Positions 1 to 7,504 are shown, counted from the first letter of the stretch. The stretch: DNA of 8,888 nt from Lentisphaerota bacterium (GCA_003552565.1 PUNB01000269.1:1-8888), one strand, 5' to 3'. The notes: a model not told the origin generated them from the sequence alone. Program-made: numbers and translations.

Positions 1-1
1 A

Positions 2-2956
2 AGATGTTTGCGCGGTTTTTGGATTGAGCGGGTTAACTCGCTGCCCGCAATTCGCAGTTTGGCGATTGAAGCCGTACATCAGGAGACAGGCGCGCGGTTC
101 CTGCATTTGGCGAATCAGGATGAGGAAAATCTTCTTGCCTTTTCATTCCGCACTCCGCCTCCGGATGACACGGGAGTGGCGCACATTCTGGAACACGCAG
201 TTCTCGGCGGATCGCGCAATTATCCAGTGAAAGACCCTTTCGTCGAGATGCTGAAAAGGAGCATGGCAACTTTCCTGAACGCCATGACCGATTCTGACCT
301 GACTATCTATCCACTTGCCAGCAATGTCAAAGAAGACTTTTTCAACCTGGCGGAGGTTTACTGCGATGCTGTTCTCCATCCTCGCATAACTCCTGAGAGC
401 TTGCAGCAGGAGGGGCACCATCTGGCCTTTGAGAATCCTGATGACCCGTTTGGCAGCCCGCTGATAATCAAGGGGATTGTTTACAGTGAGATGAAAGGCG
501 CCTATTCGGACGCGGAATCTTACCATCACCGGATGATTGATTCTGAATTGTTTCCAGATACTCCTTACGGCTTTGATTCCGGCGGAGATCCGGCTTCCAT
601 TCCCGAGTTGACTTATGAGCAGTTTCGAGGGTTCTACGATAATTGTTACCATCCGGACAACGCCCGAATCTTCGCTTATGGAAATATCCCTACTGAGGAG
701 TATTTGGAATTTCTTGACCGTCGGCTGCGGGAGGGAGGAGAGGCCGCCGGCGGTTCTTCCGATACTTCGGTGGCAAGGCAGCCGCGCTGGGAAAAGCCAC
801 GCCGTCAACATCGATTTTATCCCGCCGATGAAAAACTGAAGCCTGAATCCGACTCCATGGTAAGTGTCAGCTGGCTTATGGACGGTTGTTCGGAGCCCTT
901 GGAAGATCTGGCTATGGACCTGCTGTGCCGGCTTCTGTTGGGAAACGCTTCGGCGCCTCTGTATAAAGCACTGATTGATTCACACTTGGGAAAAGGATTA
1001 ACCGCCTGCGGTTATAATGGCGGAGCGTTCGAAAACACATTTCATGTCGGTCTTCGGGGCACGGCGGCTGATAAAGCCGCGCGAGTGGAAGAATTGATCC
1101 TGGCAACGCTGGAGCAAACCGCTCGGGAGGGATTCTCTCGTGAACGTGTCGAAGAGGCTTTCCATCAGCTGAAATACACCCACCTGGAAGTCGGACGGCA
1201 GTACCCGCTTAAACTGATGTTCGCGGCATATACTTACTGGAATTATGATGCTGATCCGTTGACTTATTTCGGAATCGACAAGGTGCTGGAGGATCTGGCG
1301 GCGCGGGTCCGCGGCAATCCTGAATTTTTAATCTCTCTTTTGCGGGAGAAAATTATTGAAAATCCGCATCGGTTAACTTTGACTATGGAGCCTGACGTGG
1401 ATTTGCAGGCTCGGCGGAACCGTCAACTGGCGGCCCATTTGGAGGAATACAGATCCAGCTTGACAAAAGAACAGTTGTTGGAGATTAAGCGGCAGGCGGA
1501 ATATCTGGAGAGAGAACAGCGTAAGGCTAACACCCCGGAGGAACTGGCTTCTCTGCCGCAGCTGTCAATATCGGCGATCCCCTCGCGGCCTCGGGAAGTG
1601 CCTGGAAGGAAGTTTTGTCCTTCCCGAAATTCGGTATTTCTGCAAAATCAGGTTTTCAATAATCAGATCAATTACTTTAAGCTTGGCATTGATTTGTCCG
1701 GAATGGACGCGGATCTATGGCCGTGGCTGCCTCTGTTCTGCGGATTTTTCACCCAGATGGGGACGGAAAAAGAGGATTATGAAACAATCGCCAGGCGAAT
1801 CACCGGCTGTGCCTCGAAACTGCGGGCCGACGACTTTGTTGCCGCTGATGTGACTGATCCGGAAAAAACGGTTGTTCAATTCACTGTTGATTTTCAGAGT
1901 CTGAACGAAACCTTGCCGGCGGCTCTGCGGTTGGTGCGGGAATTGCTTTTTTCCATTGATTTCAGTGATCGGCAGCGGCTGCGGGATGTGCTTGAACAGA
2001 TTCGCGAGAGGTGTTTAAGTTCAATCCTCCCGAACGGGCATCGTCTGGCGGCTCTGCATGCGGCCCGCTCCTTATCTCCGGTTTCGGCATTGGCGGAAAT
2101 TCGGCATGGGTTGCCGCAGGTTCGCTTGATAAACAGCTTGACCCTTAATTTCGATGAACGAGCGGATGAGCTTGTCGACAGGATGAAGGCGATTCGGGAT
2201 TTTTTGTGCCGTCGGAATCGGTTGACAATTTCCTTCACCGGCGCGGATGAGTGCTCGCGGCAAGTGGCGGAGTGGGTCGTTTCTCTGGAAAAGGAAATGT
2301 CTCCATCAAAGGACGATTCGCCTTCTATAGGACGTTACTGGGGAGCATTGGAAGAAGACAACTCTCTCGAAGGGCTGGCTTATGCGGCCGATGTGGCTTA
2401 TTGCGGAGTCTGTATGCCGGCGCCGCCGGAGAACGATCCCGGCGCCGTGCCTTTGAAGCTGCTGGCTCATATCCTTAATTTCGACTACATGTGGGAAAAT
2501 GTCCGGGTGCTCGGTGGAGCTTACGGGGCAGCGTGCGGTTATGAACCTTCGAGCCGGGTGCTGCGGTGTATTTCCCATCAGGATCCGGACATTGTCAATA
2601 CTTTGAAAGCCTGCGATGGTTTGTATGATTACATGTGCTCAATTGATCTGGATCAAGATAAGGTCGACCGGGCGCGGATAGCCTGCGCCAAAAACGGTCA
2701 TCAGCCGATGCGGCCGGGAACCGCCACCGAAAGAGCTTTCGCCCGACATCTGTGCGGGCTTACACCGGAAATCAATTATCGCTGTCGCCAGCGTCTCCTG
2801 ACAGTGTCGGCCGAAGAGGTTCGCGAAACAGGTGTTGAAGTTTTCAAAGAAGGCAGTCAAAGCCGCCGTCGTTGTGTGCTGGCCAGTCGAGAACAGCTTG
2901 AACAGGCTGGGAGTAAACTCTCGGAACCGTTCGTTATAGAAAATCTGCTGAGCTGA
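2..2956 (+). CDS. M16C family zinc metallopeptidase (PreP/presequence-protease type), 5' end cut off by the window
   Basis: Cytosolic peptidase of the pitrilysin superfamily. Members of this family enclose peptides in a chamber formed by two homologous halves and degrade them. Numbering residues from the TTG at position 8, the inverted zinc motif HILEH is at 59-63 (zinc ligands H59 and H63, catalytic E62). The distal zinc ligand is probably E161 in SEMKG, about 98 residues later, which is the PreP spacing. In the C-terminal half, R833 and Y839 in NVRVLGGAYG match the Arg and Tyr that PreP uses to bind substrate, so the enzyme looks fully active. No signal peptide or membrane segment is seen. 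About 980 residues is normal for full-length family members. The reading frame is open to the left edge and homologs usually have roughly ten residues before this point, so the true start probably lies upstream; TTG at 8 is a poor candidate. No functional link to the downstream KS gene (95 nt away) is evident. Confidence 0.93.
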   Translation, partial: RCLRGFWIERVNSLPAIRSLAIEAVHQETGARFLHLANQDEENLLAFSFRTPPPDDTGVAHILEHAVLGGSRNYPVKDPFVEMLKRSMATFLNAMTDSDLTIYPLASNVKEDFFNLAEVYCDAVLHPRITPESLQQEGHHLAFENPDDPFGSPLIIKGIVYSEMKGAYSDAESYHHRMIDSELFPDTPYGFDSGGDPASIPELTYEQFRGFYDNCYHPDNARIFAYGNIPTEEYLEFLDRRLREGGEAAGGSSDTSVARQPRWEKPRRQHRFYPADEKLKPESDSMVSVSWLMDGCSEPLEDLAMDLLCRLLLGNASAPLYKALIDSHLGKGLTACGYNGGAFENTFHVGLRGTAADKAARVEELILATLEQTAREGFSRERVEEAFHQLKYTHLEVGRQYPLKLMFAAYTYWNYDADPLTYFGIDKVLEDLAARVRGNPEFLISLLREKIIENPHRLTLTMEPDVDLQARRNRQLAAHLEEYRSSLTKEQLLEIKRQAEYLEREQRKANTPEELASLPQLSISAIPSRPREVPGRKFCPSRNSVFLQNQVFNNQINYFKLGIDLSGMDADLWPWLPLFCGFFTQMGTEKEDYETIARRITGCASKLRADDFVAADVTDPEKTVVQFTVDFQSLNETLPAALRLVRELLFSIDFSDRQRLRDVLEQIRERCLSSILPNGHRLAALHAARSLSPVSALAEIRHGLPQVRLINSLTLNFDERADELVDRMKAIRDFLCRRNRLTISFTGADECSRQVAEWVVSLEKEMSPSKDDSPSIGRYWGALEEDNSLEGLAYAADVAYCGVCMPAPPENDPGAVPLKLLAHILNFDYMWENVRVLGGAYGAACGYEPSSRVLRCISHQDPDIVNTLKACDGLYDYMCSIDLDQDKVDRARIACAKNGHQPMRPGTATERAFARHLCGLTPEINYRCRQRLLTVSAEEVRETGVEVFKEGSQSRRRCVLASREQLEQAGSKLSEPFVIENLLS

Positions 2957-3051
2957 TGAATTGGCGACCGAGCGTTGCAGCAATTATTTTGCCTGCCGTC
3001 TCAAGTTGAACTCAGTCACAAAAAATTTCTTCAAGGAGTCCGTACCTTTTT

Positions 3052-4296
3052 ATGCATTCCGCAGTTCGTATCGCCATTACAGGGGTTGGTTTGACGGCCC
3101 CCAACGGTAATAATCTGGAAGAGTTCCGCGCCAGTCTGCTGAATGGTGTTTCCGGCGTTCGTCCTTATTCGATACGTTATTTCGGAGATACTTTAGCCGG
3201 TGTTTGTGACTTTGACGTGACCCGCTATCAGAAGCGCAAGGATGCCCGCAACGGCACTCGCGCCGGCTCCATCGCCATTTACTGTGCCAATGAAGCGATT
3301 AATTACAGCGGTCTGCGGTGGCCCTCGGCCGATCTTTCCCGCGTCGGAGTCTACTTGGGGATCACGGAACATGGCAACGTGGAAACAGAATCGGAGATCC
3401 ACAATCTTCGACAGTTTGATTATGATCTGCGTTACTGGTCCCATTTTCACAATCCCCGCACGGTGGCCAACAGCCCCGCCGGCCAGGTTACGGTCAACCT
3501 CGGTATAACCGGACCGCATTACACTATCGGCGGCGCCTGCGCTGCCGGCAATCTGGGGATCATGCAGGGGGCTCAGCAGCTGATGCTGGGAGAAGTGGAC
3601 GCCGCTTTGGCTGGAGGAGTTTCGGAGAGCATTCACACTTTCGGCATATTTGCCGGCTTCCAAAGTCAGAATGCCTTGGCCTGTCATGTTGAACCGGAGC
3701 GAGCCAGCCGGCCTTTTGACCAGCAGCGCAACGGCATTGTCATCGCAGAGGGCGGGGCGATATTCATGCTGGAAAGATATGACGACGCGGTTCGCCGCGG
3801 AGCCGCTGTTCTGGGGGAGATTGTCGGCTACGCATGCAATTCTGATGCCAATGATTTTGTTCTTCCCGATGCCGCGCGCCAGACTGAATGCATCAAAGCA
3901 GCTTTGCGGCGTGCTGATATGACCCCAGAGGATATCGACTTAGTTTCCACTCACGCCACCGGCACGGAGCTGGGGGATATTCGTGAATGTCAGGCTTTGA
4001 ATATGGCGTTTGGCGAGGCCCGTGGAGATCATCAGGTTTACTTTAACAACACCAAAAGTTTCATCGGCCATGCAATGGGGGCCGCCGGAGCTCTGGAGCT
4101 GGCGGGAAATCTGCCGTCATTTGAAGATCAGGCAGTCCATCCCAGTATTAATCTTGAACATCCGGATCCGCAGTGCAAACTGCCTGGGTGTCTGGTTGCC
4201 GGCAGGACTTTGCCGAATATTCAAGTTAACACTATATTAAACAATTCGTTCGGGATGCTGGGGATAAATTCCGTGGTGCTTGTAAAAAAACCATAA
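3052..4296 (+). CDS. Beta-ketoacyl-ACP synthase, FabF/KAS II-like thiolase-fold condensing enzyme
   Basis: Predicted to catalyse decarboxylative Claisen condensation of an acyl thioester with malonyl-ACP. At 414 residues it has the usual length of a stand-alone KAS II. The full triad is present: C163 in GGACAAG, H301 in STHATGTELGD and H340 in NTKSFIGHAMGAAG, with K335 just before. The C-terminal gating loop is NNSFGMLG (F400) instead of the usual NSFGFGG. PFDQQRNGIVIAEGG (221-235) matches the FabF segment PFDxxRDGFVxGEG. The H301 motif (HxTGTxLGDxxE) resembles modular polyketide synthases more than FabF (HGTSTxxND), and GGACAAG differs from the FabF VSACASG. AAGGAG lies at 3033-3038, 13 nt before the ATG, which supports this start. 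The adjacent ACP gene is the likely partner. It may make a specialised lipid or ketide rather than bulk fatty acid; the product cannot be read from the sequence. Confidence 0.93.
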   Translation: MHSAVRIAITGVGLTAPNGNNLEEFRASLLNGVSGVRPYSIRYFGDTLAGVCDFDVTRYQKRKDARNGTRAGSIAIYCANEAINYSGLRWPSADLSRVGVYLGITEHGNVETESEIHNLRQFDYDLRYWSHFHNPRTVANSPAGQVTVNLGITGPHYTIGGACAAGNLGIMQGAQQLMLGEVDAALAGGVSESIHTFGIFAGFQSQNALACHVEPERASRPFDQQRNGIVIAEGGAIFMLERYDDAVRRGAAVLGEIVGYACNSDANDFVLPDAARQTECIKAALRRADMTPEDIDLVSTHATGTELGDIRECQALNMAFGEARGDHQVYFNNTKSFIGHAMGAAGALELAGNLPSFEDQAVHPSINLEHPDPQCKLPGCLVAGRTLPNIQVNTILNNSFGMLGINSVVLVKKP

Positions 4297-4323
4297 AAAT
4301 CTATATTGGAGTAAGAAACAGAG

Positions 4324-4575
4324 ATGACAAGAGAAGAGATCAAACAAGCGGTGATTGATATAATTTCTGAGGTGCTGCCGGACGATGATTGTTCCCAACT
4401 GGAGCCTGAAAAGGATTTGCGCGAACAGCTCGATTTGGATTCGATGGATTTTTTGGATATTGTTATGGAACTGCGGAAGCAGTATGGAGTGGAAGTGCCG
4501 GAGGAGGATTACCCGCAGCTGGCTTCTTTGCAAAGTTCGGTGGATTACCTGGAGCCGAAGCTGAAAGATAAATGA
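4324..4575 (+). CDS. Acyl carrier protein, probable partner of the upstream ketosynthase
   Basis: This 83-residue acidic protein has the normal ACP length. The phosphopantetheine attachment serine is S40 in QLDLDSMDFLDIV, followed by the helix II segment MELRKQYGVEVPEEDY, as in PP-binding domains. The DSMDF sequence differs from DSLDTVEL of the housekeeping fatty-acid AcpP and resembles the ACPs found in secondary or specialised clusters, so this is probably a second, dedicated ACP. The gene starts 27 nt after the ketosynthase stop. GGAG at 4308-4311 sits 12 nt before the ATG. The two genes should be co-transcribed. A 4'-phosphopantetheinyl transferase encoded elsewhere would be needed for activation. 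The family assignment is certain; the pathway is not. Confidence 0.95.
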   Translation: MTREEIKQAVIDIISEVLPDDDCSQLEPEKDLREQLDLDSMDFLDIVMELRKQYGVEVPEEDYPQLASLQSSVDYLEPKLKDK

Positions 4576-4592
4576 CCGCGGGGGCGGGTGCT

Positions 4593-4620
4593 GTCTAGCG
4601 GGAGGGTATGCGAAACGGGT
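4593..4620 (-). repeat. Degenerate interspersed repeat, copy 1 (inverted relative to the other two)
   Basis: The 14-nt core GAGGGTATGCGAAA (4602-4615) is the exact reverse complement of 7518-7531, and CTAG lies beside the core in both places. Outside the core the match is loose. It lies just after the ACP gene. It carries no coding potential, and its function is unknown. Confidence 0.5.
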
Positions 4621-4630
4621 TCGGAAACGA

Positions 4631-4713
4631 GATTAAGGCGAAAGATCAGGGCAAAAGATTAAGGGGCGCACCCGTTTTTTCCTAATCTTTCGTCATAATC
4701 TTTCGCCTTAATC
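4631..4713. repeat. Nested inverted repeat with 16-bp perfect outer arms
   Basis: The outer arms at 4631-4646 (GATTAAGGCGAAAGAT) and 4698-4713 are perfect reverse complements. Inside them, AAAGATTAAGG (4654-4664) pairs with CCTAATCTTT (4681-4690) with a one-base bulge. The unit is also internally repetitive: GATTAAGG occurs at 4631 and 4657, and TAATCTTTCG at 4683 and 4696. The loop contains GCACCCG followed by six T (4668-4680). It could be a MITE-like or REP-like intergenic element, or a transcription-termination structure after the KS-ACP operon. No target-site duplication is visible at its ends, so mobility is not shown. Confidence 0.7.
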
Positions 4714-4756
4714 CAATTGGGGCGTGGCACGCACAGCCACTTTCGAGCTTGTGAGG

Positions 4757-4787
4757 TCCACAAACCCCTTTTCGCGGAGGGTCTAGC
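4757..4787 (+). repeat. Degenerate interspersed repeat, copy 2
   Basis: This matches 7505-7535 at 23 of 31 positions without gaps, including the 9-nt run CCTTTTCGC and the ending TCTAGC. The similarity continues a little to the left (TGTGAGGTCC against TGTAGAGTCC). Part of it forms a hairpin: CAAACCCCT (4761-4769) pairs with AGGGGTTTG (4788-4796) around an 18-nt loop. Two AGGTCCA heptamers (4754-4760 and 4806-4812) flank that hairpin as direct repeats. Confidence 0.5.
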
Positions 4788-4922
4788 AGGGGTTTGGAGA
4801 GCAAGAGGTCCAGGGAAATGTTTTGAATAGCGATCAGGACAAGGTTCTAGACCAGGTTTGCAATTCAGGATATCGATTTTGGTTGATATGTAAAACTATA
4901 ACAAAGAAAGGTTAATTTCGTT

Positions 4923-5678
4923 ATGTCTAGAAGAATGATTATTGCCGGAAATTGGAAAATGAACAAGAACTCGGCGGAGGCTAGGGATTTCATCGCTGAG
5001 TTAAAAGGGAAAGCTGATTTCAGTAAAAATGTCGAGGTCGCGGTATGTCCTCCCTTCACTTCACTTCAAGCTGCGGCTTCGGCGGCCGCGGGCAGTGCTG
5101 TCAAAGTGGGGGCTCAGAACATGCACTGGGAAGAAAGCGGTGCCTACACTGGCGAGATTTCCGCTTCGATGCTGGCGGAAATTCCGGTTTCCAGTGTGAT
5201 TATCGGTCACAGCGAACGGCGACAGTATTTCGGAGAAACCGATGATACGGTCAATCAACGGGTCAAGGCGGTGTTGAAAGCCGGTTTTGAACCGATTATG
5301 TGTGTCGGTGAAACCAAGGAGCAGCGGGAAGCAGATAAGACGGAAGAAATTGTGGAACGCCAGCTTAAAGGCGGTTTGCAGGGTTTGACTGAGGAGGACA
5401 TGAAGTCGCTGGTGATCGCTTATGAGCCTGTGTGGGCCATCGGCACCGGTCTGACGGCCACTCCGGAGCAGGCCCAGGCAATGCATGATTTTATTCGTAA
5501 ACTGCTGTCGAAGCTTTTCTCGGAAGCCGTCGCTGAGGCGGTGCCGATCCTGTACGGCGGCAGCGTAAAGCCTGGAAACGCGGCTGAACTGATGGCCAAA
5601 CCGGATATTGACGGAGCTTTGGTTGGCGGCGCCAGCCTGAAGGCGGATGACTTCGCCGGTATCATTAACGCCTGCTGA
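4923..5678 (+). CDS. tpiA: Triosephosphate isomerase
   Basis: Interconverts dihydroxyacetone phosphate and glyceraldehyde 3-phosphate in cytosolic glycolysis and gluconeogenesis. The 251-residue length is typical. All catalytic residues are present: N10 and K12 in AGNWKMN, H96 in IIGHSERR and E168 in IAYEPVWAIGTG, the last followed by mobile loop 6 (W171 to G176). The phosphate-binding elements are YGGSVKP (211-217) and GALVGGASL (231-239). The ATG at 4923 places AGNWK at the usual distance from the N-terminus, and GAAAGG 12 nt upstream supports it; the second Met (codon 5) is a possible alternative. The gene is preceded by a 347-nt repeat-rich region, so it probably has its own promoter. The downstream sigma gene begins 51 nt later with no obvious terminator between them, so read-through is plausible. 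Confidence 0.98.
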   Translation: MSRRMIIAGNWKMNKNSAEARDFIAELKGKADFSKNVEVAVCPPFTSLQAAASAAAGSAVKVGAQNMHWEESGAYTGEISASMLAEIPVSSVIIGHSERRQYFGETDDTVNQRVKAVLKAGFEPIMCVGETKEQREADKTEEIVERQLKGGLQGLTEEDMKSLVIAYEPVWAIGTGLTATPEQAQAMHDFIRKLLSKLFSEAVAEAVPILYGGSVKPGNAAELMAKPDIDGALVGGASLKADDFAGIINAC

Positions 5679-5729
5679 GAAGTCAATCCCGAACTCGGAT
5701 GAATTTGAGGGAACCAGGTATCGATTATC

Positions 5730-6323
5730 ATGTCCAAAAAAGGAGAAAACTTAAGTGATACCGAGATTGTAGAACGGTTCAATGCCGGTGAGCGTGAATT
5801 GTTCGATATTTTGGTTGAGCGGTATTCCGGTAAAGCATACCAGATTGCTTACGGAGTATTGGGCGGCAAAGAAGATGCCGAGGAAGTGGCGCAGGACGGT
5901 TTTGTGCGGATTTATAAAGCGCTGCCCAGTTTCCGCGGTGATTCAGAGTTCTCCACGTGGATGTATCGCATAATTGTAAATCTGGCCCGCAATAAATACC
6001 GTTGGAACAAGTCGAGGGGAGCCCAGAAAAATATCAGTATGCAGGCCCCGACATCTGCGGATTCTTCTTCGCCAAGTCTGGAAATGAAGCTTCCGGATGA
6101 AGCTATTTCTCCGGATGCGGAGGCCGAACTGAATGAGCTGCAGAATGATGTTTACCGGCAAATGCAGGAGTTGCCGGAATTATATCGGGAAGCACTGTTG
6201 CTGCGCAACTTTGAGCAGTTGAGTTATGAGGAAATTGCTCGTATACTCGGCTGTAAACTGGGGACGATAAAGTCGCGTATAGCCCGGGCTCGGGAAGAAC
6301 TTCGTAAAAGATTGCAGGTATGA
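5730..6323 (+). CDS. ECF-type RNA polymerase sigma factor (sigma-70 family, RpoE-like)
   Basis: Directs RNA polymerase to a stress- or envelope-responsive regulon. The 197-residue protein has only regions 2 and 4, the ECF architecture. Region 2 covers about residues 25-95, including DAEEVAQDGFVRIYKAL and FSTWMYRIIVNLARN. Region 4 covers about 145-195, with the helix-turn-helix LSYEEIARILGCKLGTIKSRI. The linker (about 98-140) is long and rich in Ser, Pro and Glu. The ATG at 5730 is the only reasonable start: an in-frame TGA lies at 5706-5708. Its ribosome site is weak, with GAGGG at 5707-5711 rather far upstream. A strong AAAGGAG at 5739-5745 falls inside codons 4-6 and serves no in-frame start. 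The stop codon overlaps the start of the anti-sigma gene (ATGA), so the pair is translationally coupled, as is standard for an ECF switch. Confidence 0.96.
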   Translation: MSKKGENLSDTEIVERFNAGERELFDILVERYSGKAYQIAYGVLGGKEDAEEVAQDGFVRIYKALPSFRGDSEFSTWMYRIIVNLARNKYRWNKSRGAQKNISMQAPTSADSSSPSLEMKLPDEAISPDAEAELNELQNDVYRQMQELPELYREALLLRNFEQLSYEEIARILGCKLGTIKSRIARAREELRKRLQV

Positions 6324-7207
6324 TTATGAACGACAATACTCATTTGGCAAATGGCTGCTGTCCCAGTGCGGAGCGCCTCAGCGCCTGGCACGATGGGGAT
6401 CAGGATCAGGATGTAAAAGAACACCTGGAGCACTGTCAGCGTTGTCAGAGGATCATCTCCGATTATGAGCGTATTGATCGGGCAGTGCAGGCCGCCAACG
6501 CGGTGGCTCCGCCGGACTTGAGCCGGAAAATTGTCCGGCGGTGTCGTCGCCGAATCATTCTGGGGGATTTTATTTTTTATCTTTCCAGAGCGGCGGCTGT
6601 GTTGCTGATAGCCGTTGGGTTGTTTGGCATGTACAGTCAGTGGCGTGCTGCCGAAGAGGTGGCGGAGGCGGAGCCGGAGCCGGAAACAACCGCGACAGAG
6701 GATGTCGAAGATATTCTGGAATTGACCAATCTTTCCGGCGGAACTGTGGTTTTACTGAAGCGCGGCAACCGTCTGAAACCTCTGCCGGGACCTTGGGCCT
6801 TTGATTCGCCGCCCCATAATTTCCGACATGGCGGTCGAGGAGATATCCTGGTGGGCTTGGGTGACGGTAGCGCAGAAGGATCGGACACCCCCTCCGGGAT
6901 GTACCCCATGCTGCCGAGCAGCGTTCGGCATGTCTGGGTGGTGGATGACCCGAGCAAAAGTAAGCAAAAAATACTTGAAGCACTTCCGGATGGCGTTCGC
7001 TGCGCTATCCATGTCGACGAAGGAGAAGACTCTGTTGAATTCACTATGTGGCTGGAAGAGGAGAATCTCCTTGCCTTAGTGGAGAAGATGTCTGAAAGTT
7101 TTGGCTGGGCTTTGGTTTCCTCCGAACTTCCACAGCCTGGCGGCGGCGATTATTTCTTGTCCGGCGGCCGCCAATTGCAATACCACTGCACGCTTGTTTC
7201 CCGCTGA
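6320..7207 (+). CDS. Membrane-anchored zinc-finger anti-sigma factor
   Basis: Predicted to hold the upstream ECF sigma factor inactive at the inner membrane until a signal arrives. The cytosolic N-terminus carries a ZAS-type motif, H35-x3-C39-x2-C42 (EHLEHCQRCQ), with H8, C13 or C14 available as a fourth zinc ligand. One hydrophobic segment at about residues 84-105, preceded by RRCRRR, fits a single membrane span with the N-terminus inside. A Glu/Pro/Thr-rich tether follows (about 111-131), then an extracytoplasmic domain of about 165 residues that I do not recognise. It contains two cysteines, C228 and C290, which could form a disulfide. The start overlaps the sigma stop (ATGATTATG), and the second ATG at 6326 is equally possible. 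The stop codon TGA is the first triplet of a 41-bp tandem repeat, so the C-terminus may have been altered by that insertion. The signal it senses is unknown. Confidence 0.88.
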   Translation: MIMNDNTHLANGCCPSAERLSAWHDGDQDQDVKEHLEHCQRCQRIISDYERIDRAVQAANAVAPPDLSRKIVRRCRRRIILGDFIFYLSRAAAVLLIAVGLFGMYSQWRAAEEVAEAEPEPETTATEDVEDILELTNLSGGTVVLLKRGNRLKPLPGPWAFDSPPHNFRHGGRGDILVGLGDGSAEGSDTPSGMYPMLPSSVRHVWVVDDPSKSKQKILEALPDGVRCAIHVDEGEDSVEFTMWLEEENLLALVEKMSESFGWALVSSELPQPGGGDYFLSGGRQLQYHCTLVSR

Positions 7208-7286
7208 CACACTTTCAAAAATTCCATAGTGATAGCGATGTGAAATGACACACTTTCAAAAATTCCATAGTGACAGCGATGTAAAA
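7205..7286 (+). repeat. 41-bp tandem duplication starting at the anti-sigma stop codon
   Basis: Unit 1 is 7205-7245 and unit 2 is 7246-7286. They match at 39 of 41 positions, with T/C and G/A differences near the right end. Each unit begins TGACACACTTTC. The first three bases of unit 1 are the stop codon of the upstream gene. There is no transposase nearby. Tandem end repeats starting with TG occur at the ends of some insertion sequences (IS21-type), so a remnant IS end is one possibility, but this is unproven. Confidence 0.85.
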
Positions 7287-7331
7287 TAAGATTTACGGCC
7301 AAGTGGTCAGGCCGGCTGCGGCTGCCCCATA

Positions 7332-7387
7332 TTTTTTGTGCCTTTTTGTGTTTTTTGTGGCTATAAAAAGACTAAGTCTCACATAAG
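7332..7387 (+). repeat. T/G-rich intergenic repeat, copy A (on the 3' side of mnmA)
   Basis: From TTTTTTGTGGCTATA (7351) through AGACTAAGTCTCACATAAG, this matches 8689-8724 with one substitution and one 1-nt indel over about 37 nt. The TTTTTTGTG-rich part before it (7332-7350) is related but looser. It contains the near-palindrome AGACTAAGTCT (7369-7379) and, at its right end, the hairpin CTCAC-ATAA-GTGAG (7378-7391). It has the same orientation as copy B, so the two copies flank mnmA as direct repeats. It resembles the TTTGTG...TTTGTGG strings that recur between genes in many environmental bacterial genomes. Confidence 0.75.
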
Positions 7388-7455
7388 TGAGTTCTGAAAA
7401 GAGGTATCAGGCCGGCATTCGGACTTAGGGAAAAAGAGTTTTGTGAAACCCTGGA

Positions 7456-7470
7456 TCCGCCTGAGGCGGA
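7456..7470. repeat. Small GC-rich hairpin
   Basis: TCCGCC-TGA-GGCGGA is a perfect 6-bp stem with a 3-nt loop. No T-run follows directly on either strand, so a role as terminator is doubtful. It could belong to a dispersed hairpin family. Confidence 0.5.
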
Positions 7471-7504
7471 CAAGATAAAGTTTTATTGTTTTGTGCGTGT
7501 AGAG

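Larger units (their letters stand above)
4576..4922. other. Intergenic region between the ACP gene and tpiA, rich in repeats
   Basis: This 347-nt stretch has no credible coding sequence. It holds a nested inverted repeat (4631-4713), two copies of a degenerate interspersed repeat (4593-4620 and 4757-4787), a 9-bp hairpin (4761-4769 with 4788-4796) and a small GTGGC/GCCAC stem (4724-4740). A promoter for tpiA should lie in the AT-rich last 60 nt. TTGATA (4883) and TATAAC (4897) are visible, but they are too close together to be a normal -35/-10 pair. GAAAGG at 4906-4911, 12 nt before the tpiA ATG, is the likely ribosome binding site. Confidence 0.6.

Noticed and set aside
143..811. Long antisense reading frame (222 codons) opposite the M16C peptidase
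   Set aside because: It lies wholly inside a strongly supported gene with conserved catalytic motifs, and its translation shows no recognisable domain.
2956..3009. Tiny 17-codon ORF starting at TGATG overlapping the peptidase stop
   Set aside because: A stop-start overlap is suggestive, but the peptide is too short and has no Shine-Dalgarno of its own or recognisable feature; chance explains it.
4858..4902. Possible tpiA promoter (TTGCAA, TTGATA, TATAAC)
   Set aside because: No pair of hexamers has acceptable spacing; TTGATA and TATAAC are only 8 nt apart, and TATAAC lies just 20 nt from the start codon.
5690..5729. Possible self-regulated ECF promoter (CGAACT or GGAAC before the sigma gene)
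   Set aside because: GAAC is a common ECF -35 core, but no convincing -10 lies at the right distance before the start codon.
6541..7079. Several ORFs on both strands within the anti-sigma gene
   Set aside because: They are shadows of the GC-biased anti-sigma frame, which itself has a zinc motif, a membrane span and coupling to the sigma gene.
7441..7490. Hairpin at 7456-7470 as intrinsic terminator for the anti-sigma or mnmA gene
   Set aside because: The stem is only 6 bp and no T-run follows directly on either strand.
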